From Pontederia crassipes (Eukaryota; Streptophyta; Magnoliopsida; Commelinales; Pontederiaceae): DNA of 64,000 nt. Position 1 is the first letter of the stretch. Every line of letters starts with the position of its first letter. Both the position numbers and the translations under genes were made by a program. Below are positions 12,065-23,100 of the stretch, piece by piece. The stretch is from the NCBI GenBank assembly GCA_030549335.1, contig CM060189.1:49694917-49758916 (forward strand). The letters are read 5' to 3'. The notes under the pieces were generated by a model. The model saw nothing but the letters and a program-made list of their open reading frames with translations, was not told the DNA's origin and ran no database searches.

Positions 12065-12073
12065 TAAAATTTA

Positions 12074-13528
12074 TCTACGGGGAGGGTAACACGTGACGAT
12101 CTCAAATTTTACATTCTTATTATATGACAATTAAGTCCTTTTTTTAGGGTGACGCTACGTATTGATGTTAGTATTTGATCCGTCAACATCACCCCATTAA
12201 TACCAAATTTAAAAATATAACTTCATTATATTAAACGAGAAAGCTAAATAACTATGAACGTAACTAATGACTCGATTATATGATAATACTAATCAATTAA
12301 TTGCTTGTTCAATTTTGTCATTTGATGATAGTTACTTGATAAGTTATGATAGTTTTTATTAAAAATACTTCCATGAATATTATCTTACTTACTAGGTATT
12401 ATAATTCATAAAAATATTATTCCCTGCATTTGAATCATACAGAGGTAATTGCTCCCACCATCCAGATAGAAGGTGTCTAGCGACAACATAGATTTGCACA
12501 TATTACAAAATCACTAGATGTCCTTGGTTGCTTTCTGATTATTTTTTATGACGAATATTTATATAATACTATTTAGTTATTGTTAGCCATTATGATATAT
12601 ATTTGAAAAATGATTATCTGATATTATCATTTCATTTTCTTGAATTACAAGACACCAAAAGGGGATGAATTAGTGTTTTGTCAAAAATATTGATTTTATA
12701 TAGTACATCGTGGAAGAATAAAACTAATTTGATAAATTTAAAATTAAATACAATAATGCTCAAATCATATCCATGATAAATAGGAAGGTGGGTAAGAAAA
12801 TGCACATACAAGGAAGATGAATTTATTAATGAGGTTTGACAATGCCTTGTTTTACATTCCCACCTTGACTTTTCAATCTCGTCGAAATCATTGCAATATA
12901 TAAGCATATAGTATACTCATTTTACCCATAAAAAAAATTCGGATGGAGGAAGAATATCGAAAAAATAAAGTATTTATAAAATAATTCATAAAATGCCTCG
13001 ACCTTTTCACTCGGACTTGCTTGATGATGGTTGTTGATGACTCCTTTGACGTAACACAATTGTCACCCTATCTCTCGACACACATGCGACGATTGGGGAA
13101 TAAAATATCCTCTCAGACTAACATCATCAATTCCAAAAGCTCAAACTAACAAATCATAGAAGCATTTCAACAACAAAGCAGAAAAATGTTCTAAGCGCAT
13201 CTCTCGGCCTTGCTTGACACTAATTGACAGTAACTCTTTACAATATAACCCAATGACCTACCCTCTCGGACGAGAAATCTTGTTGTCATCAACAGAGTCT
13301 AATGTTCAACCTTATTCAAAAGAAACTTCAATGAAAACGAATGATCTTGAGGTACTCTAAGTTCACCTCTCAGCCTCACCACGGAATTGACCACCGACGC
13401 CTCTTAGTCGCAACCGAATGGCCATCTCACCTCTCGGCACAAGTGCAACTATTGGCGAATAGAGTACCCTCTCGGACGAGAAATGTTGGTGTTGAGATAC
13501 ATGGTTGAAGTTCCCCCAAAACTATAAA
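12074..13528. other. Intergenic DNA, then the left half of an unidentified repeat
   Basis: Up to about 12950 the sequence is AT-rich and featureless. From about 13010 it carries repeated CTCTCGGAC/CTCTCGGC words every 60-100 bases. The same style of sequence resumes at 15565 after the solo LTR, so the LTR split one unit. I cannot name that unit and see no translatable domain in it. Confidence 0.45.
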
Positions 13529-13533
13529 TCATC
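13529..13533. repeat. Target-site duplication of solo LTR, left copy
   Basis: TCATC precedes the LTR and recurs exactly at 15560-15564. Confidence 0.88.
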
Positions 13534-15559
13534 TGTAACGCCCCCAAATCGACTCCCGCCATGTGGCGAAGACCAACCTGGAGACGCTACGGCATGCTAT
13601 GACTTTGACCATAATATTGACCATATTTCAGTCACGAATCAAGACACGTTAGCGGAAATAATAAAATAAAAGAAATAAAGAAAAGTATAACTTTAACTAG
13701 CGAAAGTCTAAAAAGTGGTTATATCATTTCTAAGAAATAAAATACAGTTTTACATCATGAAATTATAACGCGGAAAGGAAAAGAAAATCTCTATAAGAAC
13801 TAATAAATCCTATGGTTCAAGTGCTTTCTTGCCGCCAAAGCTTCGTCACCACATACCTACTCCACCTCGTCATTGACCTGGTCCTGTGAAAATCAGACAC
13901 AGGGGAGGAGGTCATCCCGTAAGCTTCACAGCCTAGTGGGGAATCACATAATATACAATGCATGACATGAATATAATAATCAGAAATAGATAATTAAACT
14001 TGAAAGGATAACATGTATAGATCATAATAACAATGAGTGTGAAAATCAGCATATAACATGAATCATGAGAATCAAATGATACTTAGTAACTTAGAATCAT
14101 GGCATACTTGACTTGACTTAAACATACTTCTTGATCTTGGATTATTATTAAAAATCAAGGTGATTTTAGGTGCCTTTAGTTCTTGGGGTATGCCGAGCAA
14201 ATGATACGGCCTTGTGCGGGTCAGTGGGTGATCAAACCATGACCAAGAGAGCGACCTTTATCTTACTGCACTTGGCATGGACTGACAACCCATTGTTAAT
14301 TTTCCATCTGAACTTATTAATCACTTTTAGTAACTTGTCATTCTTTGTATCATATGATGAGGGTGATAAGATCGGTATGAGATAAATCAGGACAAAGAAT
14401 TCATGTTGGAAACATAAAATAATCGATAACGTTCATATCAAAATAAAGGAAGACTGAAGGGTGAAATCAAGGGTTGTTTGGTGGACCGGCACGACCGTGA
14501 CAATATGGTGGCACGGCTGTGCCAATCTGGATCTGTCGGGTTCTACATAGGAGGTGGCACGAGCGTTCCATAAGAGGGCACGGCCGTGACAGAGGGTGAT
14601 GGTGGTCGACCGCTTCAAAGTAGTCGGTCGACCGATTTTATCCTGGTCGTGCGGCAGGGTACTTAGTCATGGCACGACTATGCCGGAAGGATGGCACGAC
14701 CATGACCGGTCGGGCACTCGGTCGACCGGCATCGGCCGAACTTTTACTTAGGCTCCGTCGAGTCATGACACGGGCGTGCCGGCAGGGTGGCATGGCCGTG
14801 ACGGTTGTGGCACGGGCGTGCTAGGAGATGGCATGGCCGTGACGACGGCGGATTCCAGCCGATTTCAATACAAAAATTGCATGGATCTTTAACATACATT
14901 CATCCTAACCTAATTTCTACATCCTAGCAATCACTAAGACAGACAATAGAACAAATAGAATTACTTCAACAACAAGCAAATCAGGAATCAAACAATTCAA
15001 ACAAGAATTTAATAATCAAACAAGAACCCTAGGAAAACTTGATCATTTTCGTTTTGTAATCAATTAGGGCATGGATTGGGACAATTCAGAGGTCATGCAA
15101 GGTGATTTCGATTCACCCACCTCGATTCGTCGAAAATTTGATTAACGGCCGAGTCCCCTATTTTCTTCCCTGATTTCCTCTCGGCCCTTCTGCAGAATTC
15201 CAGCAAGGGCGTGAGAAGGACAGCACTCGAAGGACAATGAGAGAAGGAAGAGATCTCAGCACAACTTGCAGTCCAGACGATGGAGAAAATTCTGCTCCTG
15301 TCGTGCACGAGCAGCAGCAAGGGGAGAAAAGAAAAGGTCATGGGGTTCTTTGGGGAAGAGGGGTTAATGCAGGAAATCTATTTTTATCTTAACTATGTCC
15401 CCTCTTCTAATTAAATCTGATGAGATCAGATTTAATTCCTTTCCTTTCAAACTTTGAATAGGATTGGATATTTGTTTCTCTCGTGCTCTCCCCGGCCGTT
15501 CCTGATTCCACTCTGATTTTGTTTCATTTTTTTATCTTGTCTGGTTGTCGGTTGTTACA
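13534..15559 (-). repeat. Solo LTR of a chromovirus-type gypsy element (2,026 bp)
   Basis: Begins TGTAACGCCCCCAAA, ends GTTGTTACA and is flanked by the exact duplication TCATC, with no internal retroelement sequence attached; this is the product of recombination between two LTRs. Its start matches the promoter-distal end of the LTR at 36673 (TATAACGCCCCCAAAA, then similar words), which places it near that Tekay/Del-like family and in the minus orientation. Positions about 14490-14850 hold GGCACGGCCGTGAC-type palindromes. Confidence 0.88.
14490..14845. repeat. Palindrome array in solo LTR (CACGGCCGTG type)
   Basis: Imperfect CACGRCCGTG sites start at 14490, 14512, 14558, 14579, 14673, 14695, 14769, 14791, 14811 and 14832. 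Neighbouring sites are mostly 20-22 bp apart. Interleaved are GGTCGACCG palindromes near 14603, 14624 and 14719. Confidence 0.75.
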
Positions 15560-15564
15560 TCATC

Positions 15565-17267
15565 TCTTTTAGACATAAAACAAGGGAGGCTCAAGTGCTT
15601 TCCCCCTTAATTGAACCTTAGGACATTGTTTTTTTTTTGGCATATCCTAGCACCGACTCAACTTCTCAGCTTGCATGCATTAGTTAGAGACTATGAACAC
15701 CCTCTCGGGCGGGAATCACCTTGCCGAAAGTTGTCCAAATGGAACCCATGGGTTAAATAGAAATAGGAAGCACATTGACAAAGAACACACTGTACCTTGT
15801 TGAACGAACTCTCGCCCTTAAAAACTGAGCTAGGAAAGATAGACGCCTTCTCGGGCTAAGACACAATGGGTAGATGGTCGAAGAAACATATCCAACAAAC
15901 TAAACTCTATCGTGTAAACAACAACTACAAGGAAACAAGGAATGTTAGAACTAATGGAATAGTAAACAAAGAGTAAAAGGTAAACGGATATTGCATGGAA
16001 TAAATATTAAAAAGATAAGTTCAAAAATGAATTCTCCATCACAATCCCCCTAGCCTAGTTGATCGGTTTAGTTACACAACATCAAAGTAGGGGAAAATCC
16101 GGACCCATGTTCATCACATAGATGAATAAGAGGAAAAGTGAAAGGAAGGAAGGACAAGGAGGCTTTTCGTGTGTTAGAATCTCTTGTGGAATGCCTCTGA
16201 TCCGCCCCCTAGCTAGATTCCTCTCCTGCTGCTTTATGGAGGGGACATGCCGAGTACAATCTATCCTTACGTTTCACCAGCTCTCTTGTTCGCATTTGCC
16301 TACAAGGTGTAAGAGGAAGCTTCCATCCTCCAGTACTTCAAGGAATCTGGTTAGCTAATGTGGAAAGGAGAACCTCCCTTGTTGTCTGGCCGCTGCAATC
16401 AGTGAACCAACTGCTCTCATCCAAGAATCCGCACAAGTGTCTAGATAGTGGTACCTCTGCTTTGGATGCTCCCACATGCAGTCACTCTCTCCAATATGTC
16501 CCCGCCTTCATAAGTTAGGACCCTGCATGGGCATAAAAAATAGTAACACGGTCCCAAAAAAATATGAGTCCACTTTTTACACCATATGAATATGGGAAAA
16601 TCACAAAAAGTTTGCATTTTGACATTAAAATGTGTGTTTGAGCATGAAAGCATATCAAATCATAGAGTAAATGCATGTTGAACATAGGTAAAAACATACC
16701 TAATTTTCCTACATTAGGCATTTTCTCCTTAGAGTAGTCGTCCGCTACTCATAGTTTGATAGACTTGTATTGTTTTATACGTATATTTTTATGTAGTTAT
16801 TCAAATGAAATAATATTTTATTCTTTGAAAAACTAACAAAATTGTATACAATTTTATTGTTTATCTTTTAAAATTTAATGATAAAGTAATCAAATATTAA
16901 TTATAAATTCAGTGCATAAAAATATTAACTTTAAATTGAACTTTTCAAATGTGAATGTCACATTTCTAGGTATATCCTTCTATGTAGTAGTTTTGATTCT
17001 TGATTTTCTAAAAAATTATGAGAATTATATTTAATATTTATATTCACCTTTTAATCCAAGTATCATGGAATATAGACAAATATTAATCAAAAGTTTAACG
17101 CATTAAGCAACTCATTCATATTTAAATTTTTTTTACCCTCTAAATATAACTTTATTTTTTATTCCAACACATTTAATAAAGTCATATTTGATAGTTTGAC
17201 GTTGGTAATTTGACATATCAAATTTCAAACTAAGAAGAAGCAATTGTGCATCTCGAGAGGAATCTAA
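15565..17267. other. Right half of unidentified repeat, then AT-rich DNA
   Basis: Positions 15565-16060 continue the CTCTCGG-rich repeat left of the solo LTR. Positions 16061-16720 are more balanced in composition but no protein family was recognised on either strand. From 16720 to the CACTA tip the sequence is AT-rich and featureless. Confidence 0.4.
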
Positions 17268-17811
17268 TTACACTACAAGAAAATGGGAGATTAGCGACCC
17301 AAGATATGCAACGCTAGGGTGGCGCTATTACGTCTCCGTTGTGAAAAGTCGTCGCATTGGCATCTATCTAGCGCCACAAAAATGGGACGCTGCATATCGG
17401 TGGCTACTAGCATTGCAATGGAGCCAAAGAAAATGGGACGCTACTAGCGCCACTACTTGACGCTATCTCGACGTTATTAAGATGCGAGGTTTGCGGCTGT
17501 GCATAGAAAATAGGCGTCGCTAAGTCGACGCGCAAGGGGCGCAAGCACTAAGACGCTATTTCGGCGCCCATGTGTCGCTAATCTAGATGCTAGGAAGTCG
17601 CTGAGGTGACGCAATATAATGGTGTATGCGTCGCCAATGAGACGCAACTATGGCGCTAAGGACGATATATTTAACTTAGCGTCGACAATCATTGCGATGC
17701 GAATGGGACGCTATAGAGACGCCATTTATAGATTTCATTCAATTCTCATTTTTCCCCTTCCCAAACCATACAATTATATAATGCATATAAAAATGCATTG
17801 ATATTCATCAT

Positions 17812-17895
17812 AGGCAATATAAAAGCATCACGGTAGTATAAGACCATCACATGCAATATAAGAGCATCACAGGCAATATAAAAGCATCACAGGCA
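17812..17895. repeat. Minisatellite, about 20-bp unit, four copies
   Basis: Copies of GCAATATAAAAGCATCACA with minor changes start near 17814, 17833, 17853 and 17873. They lie inside the left subterminal part of the CACTA element. Confidence 0.75.
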
Positions 17896-18006
17896 TAATA
17901 TTGAACATAAGAATACGAAAAATAATAAACCGAACTAACAAACTATATGTATATCTAAATATATAAGTAACAAAAGCTTTGTTTGTATTCATGGGTTGTT
18001 TATATC

Positions 18007-19226
18007 CTAGGTTTGGGAGTTATTGTTATCATTCCGGACGTTTGACCCAGACGTGCTCGGTCCATGGCCTCGCGGGGATGGATTCTGCGTCGAGATAAAT
18101 CCCTGAATCGCCTGCAATAGAGGAACCAACTGCTGCGATATCTGCACCGATAACTGCTGTGATAGCTGCGTCATATCAGGTGCAGCGGATGAGCTCGGAG
18201 TAGATGCACCTCCTGCATATCCTCTGATTCTCCTAAGTATCTGAACGGCTGTGCCGAGGCCACGCAAGTATCCCCTCATGTCGTGCCGGCCACCTCCTCC
18301 CAAGCAGGATCCTTTACGAAATGGAAAAATTATACAATCATATAATATATAAATTATATACCAAGAAACACATAAATTAAAAACATGACTAAACCAATGA
18401 AGAAACATTACCTGGTGGCTGAGTACTCAGATCATCTTCATACTTTTCAGTCATTTTCGCATTATACTCATCCTAAAAAATTTAAATATTATGTATTTCA
18501 AAAATAGTGCACTAACGTCAAGAACCAAATGACCATGTCATGAGACTTACTAGAAGCCTACGAGCAGTGGGCGTGACTAGGTTATTTGTCTTCCGGCTCT
18601 TATGCGTGGCCTCATAGACTACGCGAAAGTCTACGGTACTTCTTTCTCCTCCTACGAAAAAGTTTCAAATTTGATAATACAAGTATAAGTCAAAAGGTTT
18701 GATAAATTGAAATTATATGTAAATTACTATGCGCCGTCGATGCTCATCAAATCTCATCGATCCCTTTGTTTGGATGTGTGCCTCGGGCTTCGAAAGACGG
18801 TTAACTCTTGCCTTTTCCGACTTTGCCATCGTTCATCCGTCCTTTGTGAACATCAAATACTTACACTTTCAAAAAACTATAATTTTCATAAAAATAATGT
18901 AAAAGTGTACATACTTACCACTTCCTACAGAGGGACTCCCAAACCGAGCGCCTAATATGTCTTGGGCATCTTTGTATGCCCTACTCCAAAGTAAGGCCGG
19001 CGGACGTGACGACCTTGCGAAATATGTATAATCGATTTCGGAGGTGTTTCGCAGCGATCTCCTCAAAAGCTCTCCGGATCGTCCCTAAACTAAGATCCGG
19101 ATGAAACTGAAGAGCGAACGCCTGGAAGAGCGAGATGACTCATCTGGTGGTTGTGATGGTTGACTCATCTGGAGTGAACGCTTGGAAGAGTGAGATGACC
19201 CAGATGCTCGACCCCTAGTAACCATG
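18007..19226 (-). pseudogene. Second CACTA gene, probable Ptta/En/Spm-type remnant
   Basis: Read on the minus strand, coding-like pieces run from ATG near 19226 (Ser/Arg-rich N-terminus, one in-frame stop), through 19066-18940, then 18650-18545 (containing VYEATHKSR and PTARRLL), to 18408-18007. The last piece holds a Gln/Leu-rich segment (QQLSVQISQQL) like a short coiled coil and ends in a Ser/Asn-rich tail. Gaps between the pieces look like introns but were not proven. Position downstream of the DUF4216 exon, and the character of the pieces, suggest the second gene of plant CACTA elements. Family assignment is moderate to weak. Confidence 0.42.
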
Positions 19227-19319
19227 ACTGAAAAAAAAGAAAGAAACTTTTCTTATTATCGGTAACCATATATAACTTAAAAAAGTAAAAAGCTTATGTC
19301 ATTAGAATAACTACAGGAT

Positions 19320-20066
19320 TCATTCGTTTGTTTCATATTCTGATTCATTTTCATCATCTTCATCATCGTCGCTATAATCTTGGTTCGAGTCATCATCAAT
19401 GAAATTATCGAAGTTCACATCCAAGAGGTCATTTGAATTGAACTCTTCCATTGGCTCAGCGTCATCGACTAATTGAAAATTCTCAACTCCATCGGCCACA
19501 TCGATAATCTCATTCACTCTATCTTCTTGATAGTAATCGTCCACGGGCACATCGTTGTGTACGGATGATGTTTCATTGTCATCTACCATTGTTTCTGCTA
19601 AGAATAGTCTGCTCCTCACCTTGCATGACGCCCACCATTCATCCTTGGTTCTTTTCAATGGATACTTAGTGTAGTACACTTGTTGTGCTTGTTCCGCCAA
19701 TACGAATAGATCGTATGACTGAAGTCTCGACCGAGGGTTAATATCCACCAATTTAAACTTTTGATCGATCTGAACTCCTTTCTCTGGATCGAACCAATGA
19801 CATTTTAGCACCACGACTTTGTTAGAATTTTCCAAATAAGACAATTCTAGGATGTCTTCTATAACACCGTAGTAATCAAAGTCGTCGTCCCCGTACATGC
19901 TTCCTAGAACACATATGCCGCTATTAATAGTTGAACGTTGTCGGCTATATTCTTCTGTATGACACCGATATCCATTGACTATGACGCCGCAGTAGCTAAG
20001 AACTTGTTTCTTCGGGCCATGACCGAGATCTTGTATTTTGTTCTCTATGACTGAGCCATTAATAAC
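19320..20066 (-). pseudogene. DUF4216-containing C-terminal exon of CACTA transposase
   Basis: An open stretch of about 248 codons on the minus strand follows a plausible splice acceptor (TATAG just before 20066). The region around YYGVIEDILELSY and VLKCHWFD, then LAEQAQQVYYTKYP, is characteristic of DUF4216, the domain found after the TNP2 transposase core in plant CACTA elements. The tail (about the last 90 residues) is very rich in Asp and Glu. The catalytic transposase domain that should precede it is absent: only about 330 bases of AT-rich DNA and a GC-rich block lie upstream inside the element. ATG at 19898 is internal to the exon and probably not the real start. Confidence 0.75.
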
Positions 20067-20399
20067 CTATAAGAAAACTAACTAAAAACTTTATTAAGAG
20101 TTACGAACTTATAACAATTAAGCACTGACACATTTGAAAACTTTCAAATCATTGCTATATCATACAACATTAAATTATGCAACTTCAGCAAGAAATAATA
20201 TCGAGCAATTACTGCATGCATTATAATTTCTGTTCTTCCTTGAAAACTAGCTTGATCCAAAGAGATGATACTTAACTTAAGTAATACTTAACTTAATTCA
20301 TAACATGAATAAGTAATACTTAACTTAACATGAATAATTAACTTAATTTAACTTCATGCATTAATAATTAACTTAACATATATGGTGGCGGGCTAGTAC

Positions 20400-20935
20400 C
20401 TTCTTAACCGGAGGGCGGCGAAGGGCGGAGGGCGGAGGGCGGCCGAGATGGCGGTGGAGGCGGAGGGCAGTGGCGGCGGAGGCGGACATCGGCGGCGGTG
20501 GAGGGTGGATGAGGCGGCGGTGGAGGCGGAGGGCGGACGAGGCGGCGGCGACGGCGGTGAAGGGCAGTGGAGGCGGAGGGAGGAGGAGGAGGAGGAGGCG
20601 CCGGTGGAGGTGGGGGCGGCGGGAGGCAGTGGAGGCGGAGGGCGGCGGCGGCGGTGGAGGGCGGATGAGGCGGAGGGAGGAGGAGGAGGAGGAGGCGAAG
20701 GGCGGAGGAAGCGAAGGGCGGCGGCGGTGGAGGGCGAGCGTCGGGGAGGGAGGAGGCGAAGGGCAGCGGAGGCGAAGGGAGGCGGCGGCGGTGAGGGCGA
20801 GCGTCGGGCGTCGGAGGGGCGCGGTGGAGGTGGCTGGCGTCGGAGGTCGGGCGAAGGGCGGAGGCGGCAGTGGAGGGCGTCGGAGGGGCGCGGTGGAGGT
20901 CGCGGGCGTCGGAGGTCGGGCGTCGAAGAAGGTAA
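20400..20935. repeat. GC-rich, purine-strand GGCGGAGG block in CACTA
   Basis: About 540 bases dominated by GGCGGAGGG, GGAGGAGG and GGCGGC words, in sharp contrast to AT-rich flanks. Long open frames occur in several phases on both strands, as compositional bias predicts. The G-rich strand has many runs that could form G-quadruplexes. It sits where the promoter or first exon of the element would be. Confidence 0.8.
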
Positions 20936-21227
20936 ACAGTAAAAGTGAAAATGAAGAAGAGGGGTTAGAGATTTAAGTAATTTTTTAGCATCGCCATAGA
21001 ACGTGACGCTACGTAGACTCCATGTAGGCACCGACATTGTCAAAATTCGGCTAGCACGCCGTTATAGAAAAGCTAATGTGTCGCTAAAATAATGTAGCGA
21101 CACTATAGCGTCGTCGGGGCGTCTCAATGGGTTTAGCGTCTCAAGAATGCGACGCCATTGAGACGCTCATTAAAAGTTTTTTTCAAATTTTTTTAGTATG
21201 TATGAAATTTTATTTATCAATGTAGTG

Positions 21228-21489
21228 TCTCATCGCATTGTGCCCCATTCCAATTGTTTTATTTCCTTCCGACAATCTATCATGTTTGTATACAGAATTA
21301 TAAATATCTATGTATATGTGTATATAACAAAATTGTGTGTGTATACATATACATATGTAATATATGTGTATGTATATATATATGTCTACGTGTGGGAGAT
21401 TAAGTTCCAACAATGTGTTTATAATAATATGTGTATATGTTTATATGTGAATATATGTGTATATTTTTATGTTTATATGTGAATATATG
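21228..21489. repeat. Low-complexity TATGTGTATA stretch
   Basis: Irregular TATATG/TGTATA repeats between the CACTA right end and the truncated LTR. It has no counterpart in the intact LTR at 36673-37341 and so marks the break. Confidence 0.6.
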
Positions 21490-21494
21490 TTCCG

Positions 21495-21990
21495 TAACTT
21501 TGCTTTGTCTTTACTATATCAATCTCTGTACTTTGTTTTACATTACTTTGACATACTTTGTTATACTTTCCAATACATTATTTTTCCATGATTTGCTATA
21601 CTTTGCTATGCTTTACTTTATCATGCTTACTATACTTTACTTTACTATGCTCTAAAATACTATGCCATATTGTACTATGCTTTACTTTACTATGCTTTAT
21701 TTTGCCATGCTTTGCTACACTTTTAGATAAGGCAATGAATCATTATGTCCATACCTTATTCTTTACTATATACATATTCTCTTCTGTAACTTCGCTTTGT
21801 CTTTACTATACCATACTCTGTACTTTGCCATACATTACTTTGTCATACTTTGCTATACTTTGCCATACATTTTTTTACTATGCATTACTATACTTTAACA
21901 TACTATACTTTACTGTACTATACTTTACTTTACCATGCTTTATCGTGCTTTACTTTACATACTTTACCATGAGTTATACTATATCTTTTA
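21495..21990. repeat. Degenerate TACTTTGCTA minisatellite in LTR
   Basis: Roughly 10-bp words of the form TACTTTRCYA / TGCTTTACTA repeat for about 500 bases. The same array is at 37345-37830 in the other LTR. It yields artificial Leu/Cys/Tyr/Phe-rich open frames. Confidence 0.8.
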
Positions 21991-22784
21991 CATTACTATG
22001 CAGTCCTTGAAGTTCATTGTCCTATGCGACCTCAACTTTATTAGGTTGGGATGCTAGAGGTGCCTCTCTGAATCTCTGAAGCCAGTAAGCCCATAAAGGG
22101 AAAGGGGTGGGTGTTAATGCCTCACACAATTCGAAATGTAGGTGGGAGAGAACCTACACCCTAGGAACAGTGGTCAATTAAGAAACCTGTAAGTTCACTG
22201 TCTCCTCAGTTAGCTACATGTCCCTCTAGCTCAATACTATAATCTCTGGGGGAAGGAGTGTGATCAATGCATCACCCTTTGTTCGAGATACAGGTGGGAG
22301 AAGACCTGAAATCTCAGGAACAGTGGTCATTGAAGATCAGTAGATTCGCTGTCTCCTCAGCTAACTACCTGTCACTCTCTATACAATGCTATGATACCAT
22401 CACAGTGGGGCTATTAATACCACCTCATGACGTTGGCCGTGGTGGGGCTATTAATACCCATCTGTTGGCCTCTCTAATCTGTACTTTGGGGCGGCACATG
22501 ACAATCCCGTATTTTTATCTTTGCTTTACTTATTTTGTTGATCATCTGTGAATTTAGAAATCATGGATCAGAGAAAAGAGTAGAGTCAGATCCCTTTTTA
22601 TGAGGTAATAAAATGTGTCTCAAATTACTTTATTCTTTATGTCAAATCTCAACCCGTCCTTCGGGCGAGACAGACTTAGTATAGTCTTTACAGTATTGGG
22701 CATGGGCCCAAGTAGTCAGTCGAAAATGGCCCAATTTGAAAAAAGATCGGAGCCCAAGATGACACCTTATTCTGTCTGACAGAA

Positions 22785-23100
22785 CCCGGGCAGGGTTGGG
22801 AAGGACCCGGGCCGGATCGCGGTCGAGCGACTGAGGCAAATGGCCCGGTCCGTTTCAAGAACTGACTCGGGCTGGGTTATGGACCATACACCGGCCATCG
22901 TCCCGACCGAGTTCGTGCTCAGCCCGGTCAATGTGACCCGGGCCGAATTAGGATCCGACCCGGTCGGATTGTGATACGGTGATCGCGCGATTTCCTTCGA
23001 CGCGATAACTCGGTTCGGATTCTCCAAGACCCGGGCCACGTCTAGCATGACTCGGGCTGAGTCATCAATGACTCAGGCCGGGTTGCTGGTACGCAGACCC
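22785..23100. repeat. CCCGGGCC-type motif array in 3' LTR
   Basis: Repeated GACCCGGGCC / GACTCGGGCTGGG motifs, the counterpart of the array at 38646-38970. This copy lacks 8 bp between two sites, which changes a 22-bp interval to 14 bp. Confidence 0.75.

Larger units (their letters stand above)
17271..21227 (-). mobile_element. Decayed CACTA (En/Spm) DNA transposon
   Basis: The left tip is CACTACAAGAAAA, the classic CACTA terminus. Subterminal GCGACGC/AGCGTC repeats fill 17285-17730 and 20985-21170, and genes between them are on the minus strand. A DUF4216-type domain is present but the central transposase domain is missing. The right tip is unclear: GTAGTG at 21222-21227 is the best candidate, but it does not extend the inverted repeat well and the 3-bp flanks (TTA, TCT) differ. 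The element is therefore internally deleted and its right boundary is uncertain. Confidence 0.8.

Noticed and set aside
12632-12907. 91-codon minus-strand frame
   Set aside because: AT-rich, no domain, no supporting context.
14170-14385. 71-codon plus-strand frame
   Set aside because: Lies inside the solo LTR and matches no protein family.
20393-21043. Pro/Ser/Arg-rich 216-codon open frame on the minus strand and Gly/Arg-rich frames on the plus strand
   Set aside because: All frames are open because the sequence is a GGC/GGA-biased low-complexity block inside a CACTA element; no domain or conserved start.
21431-22010. Leu/Cys/Tyr/Phe-rich frames that look like membrane proteins
   Set aside because: They translate the TACTTTGCTA minisatellite of an LTR; the same false frames appear at 37440-37933.
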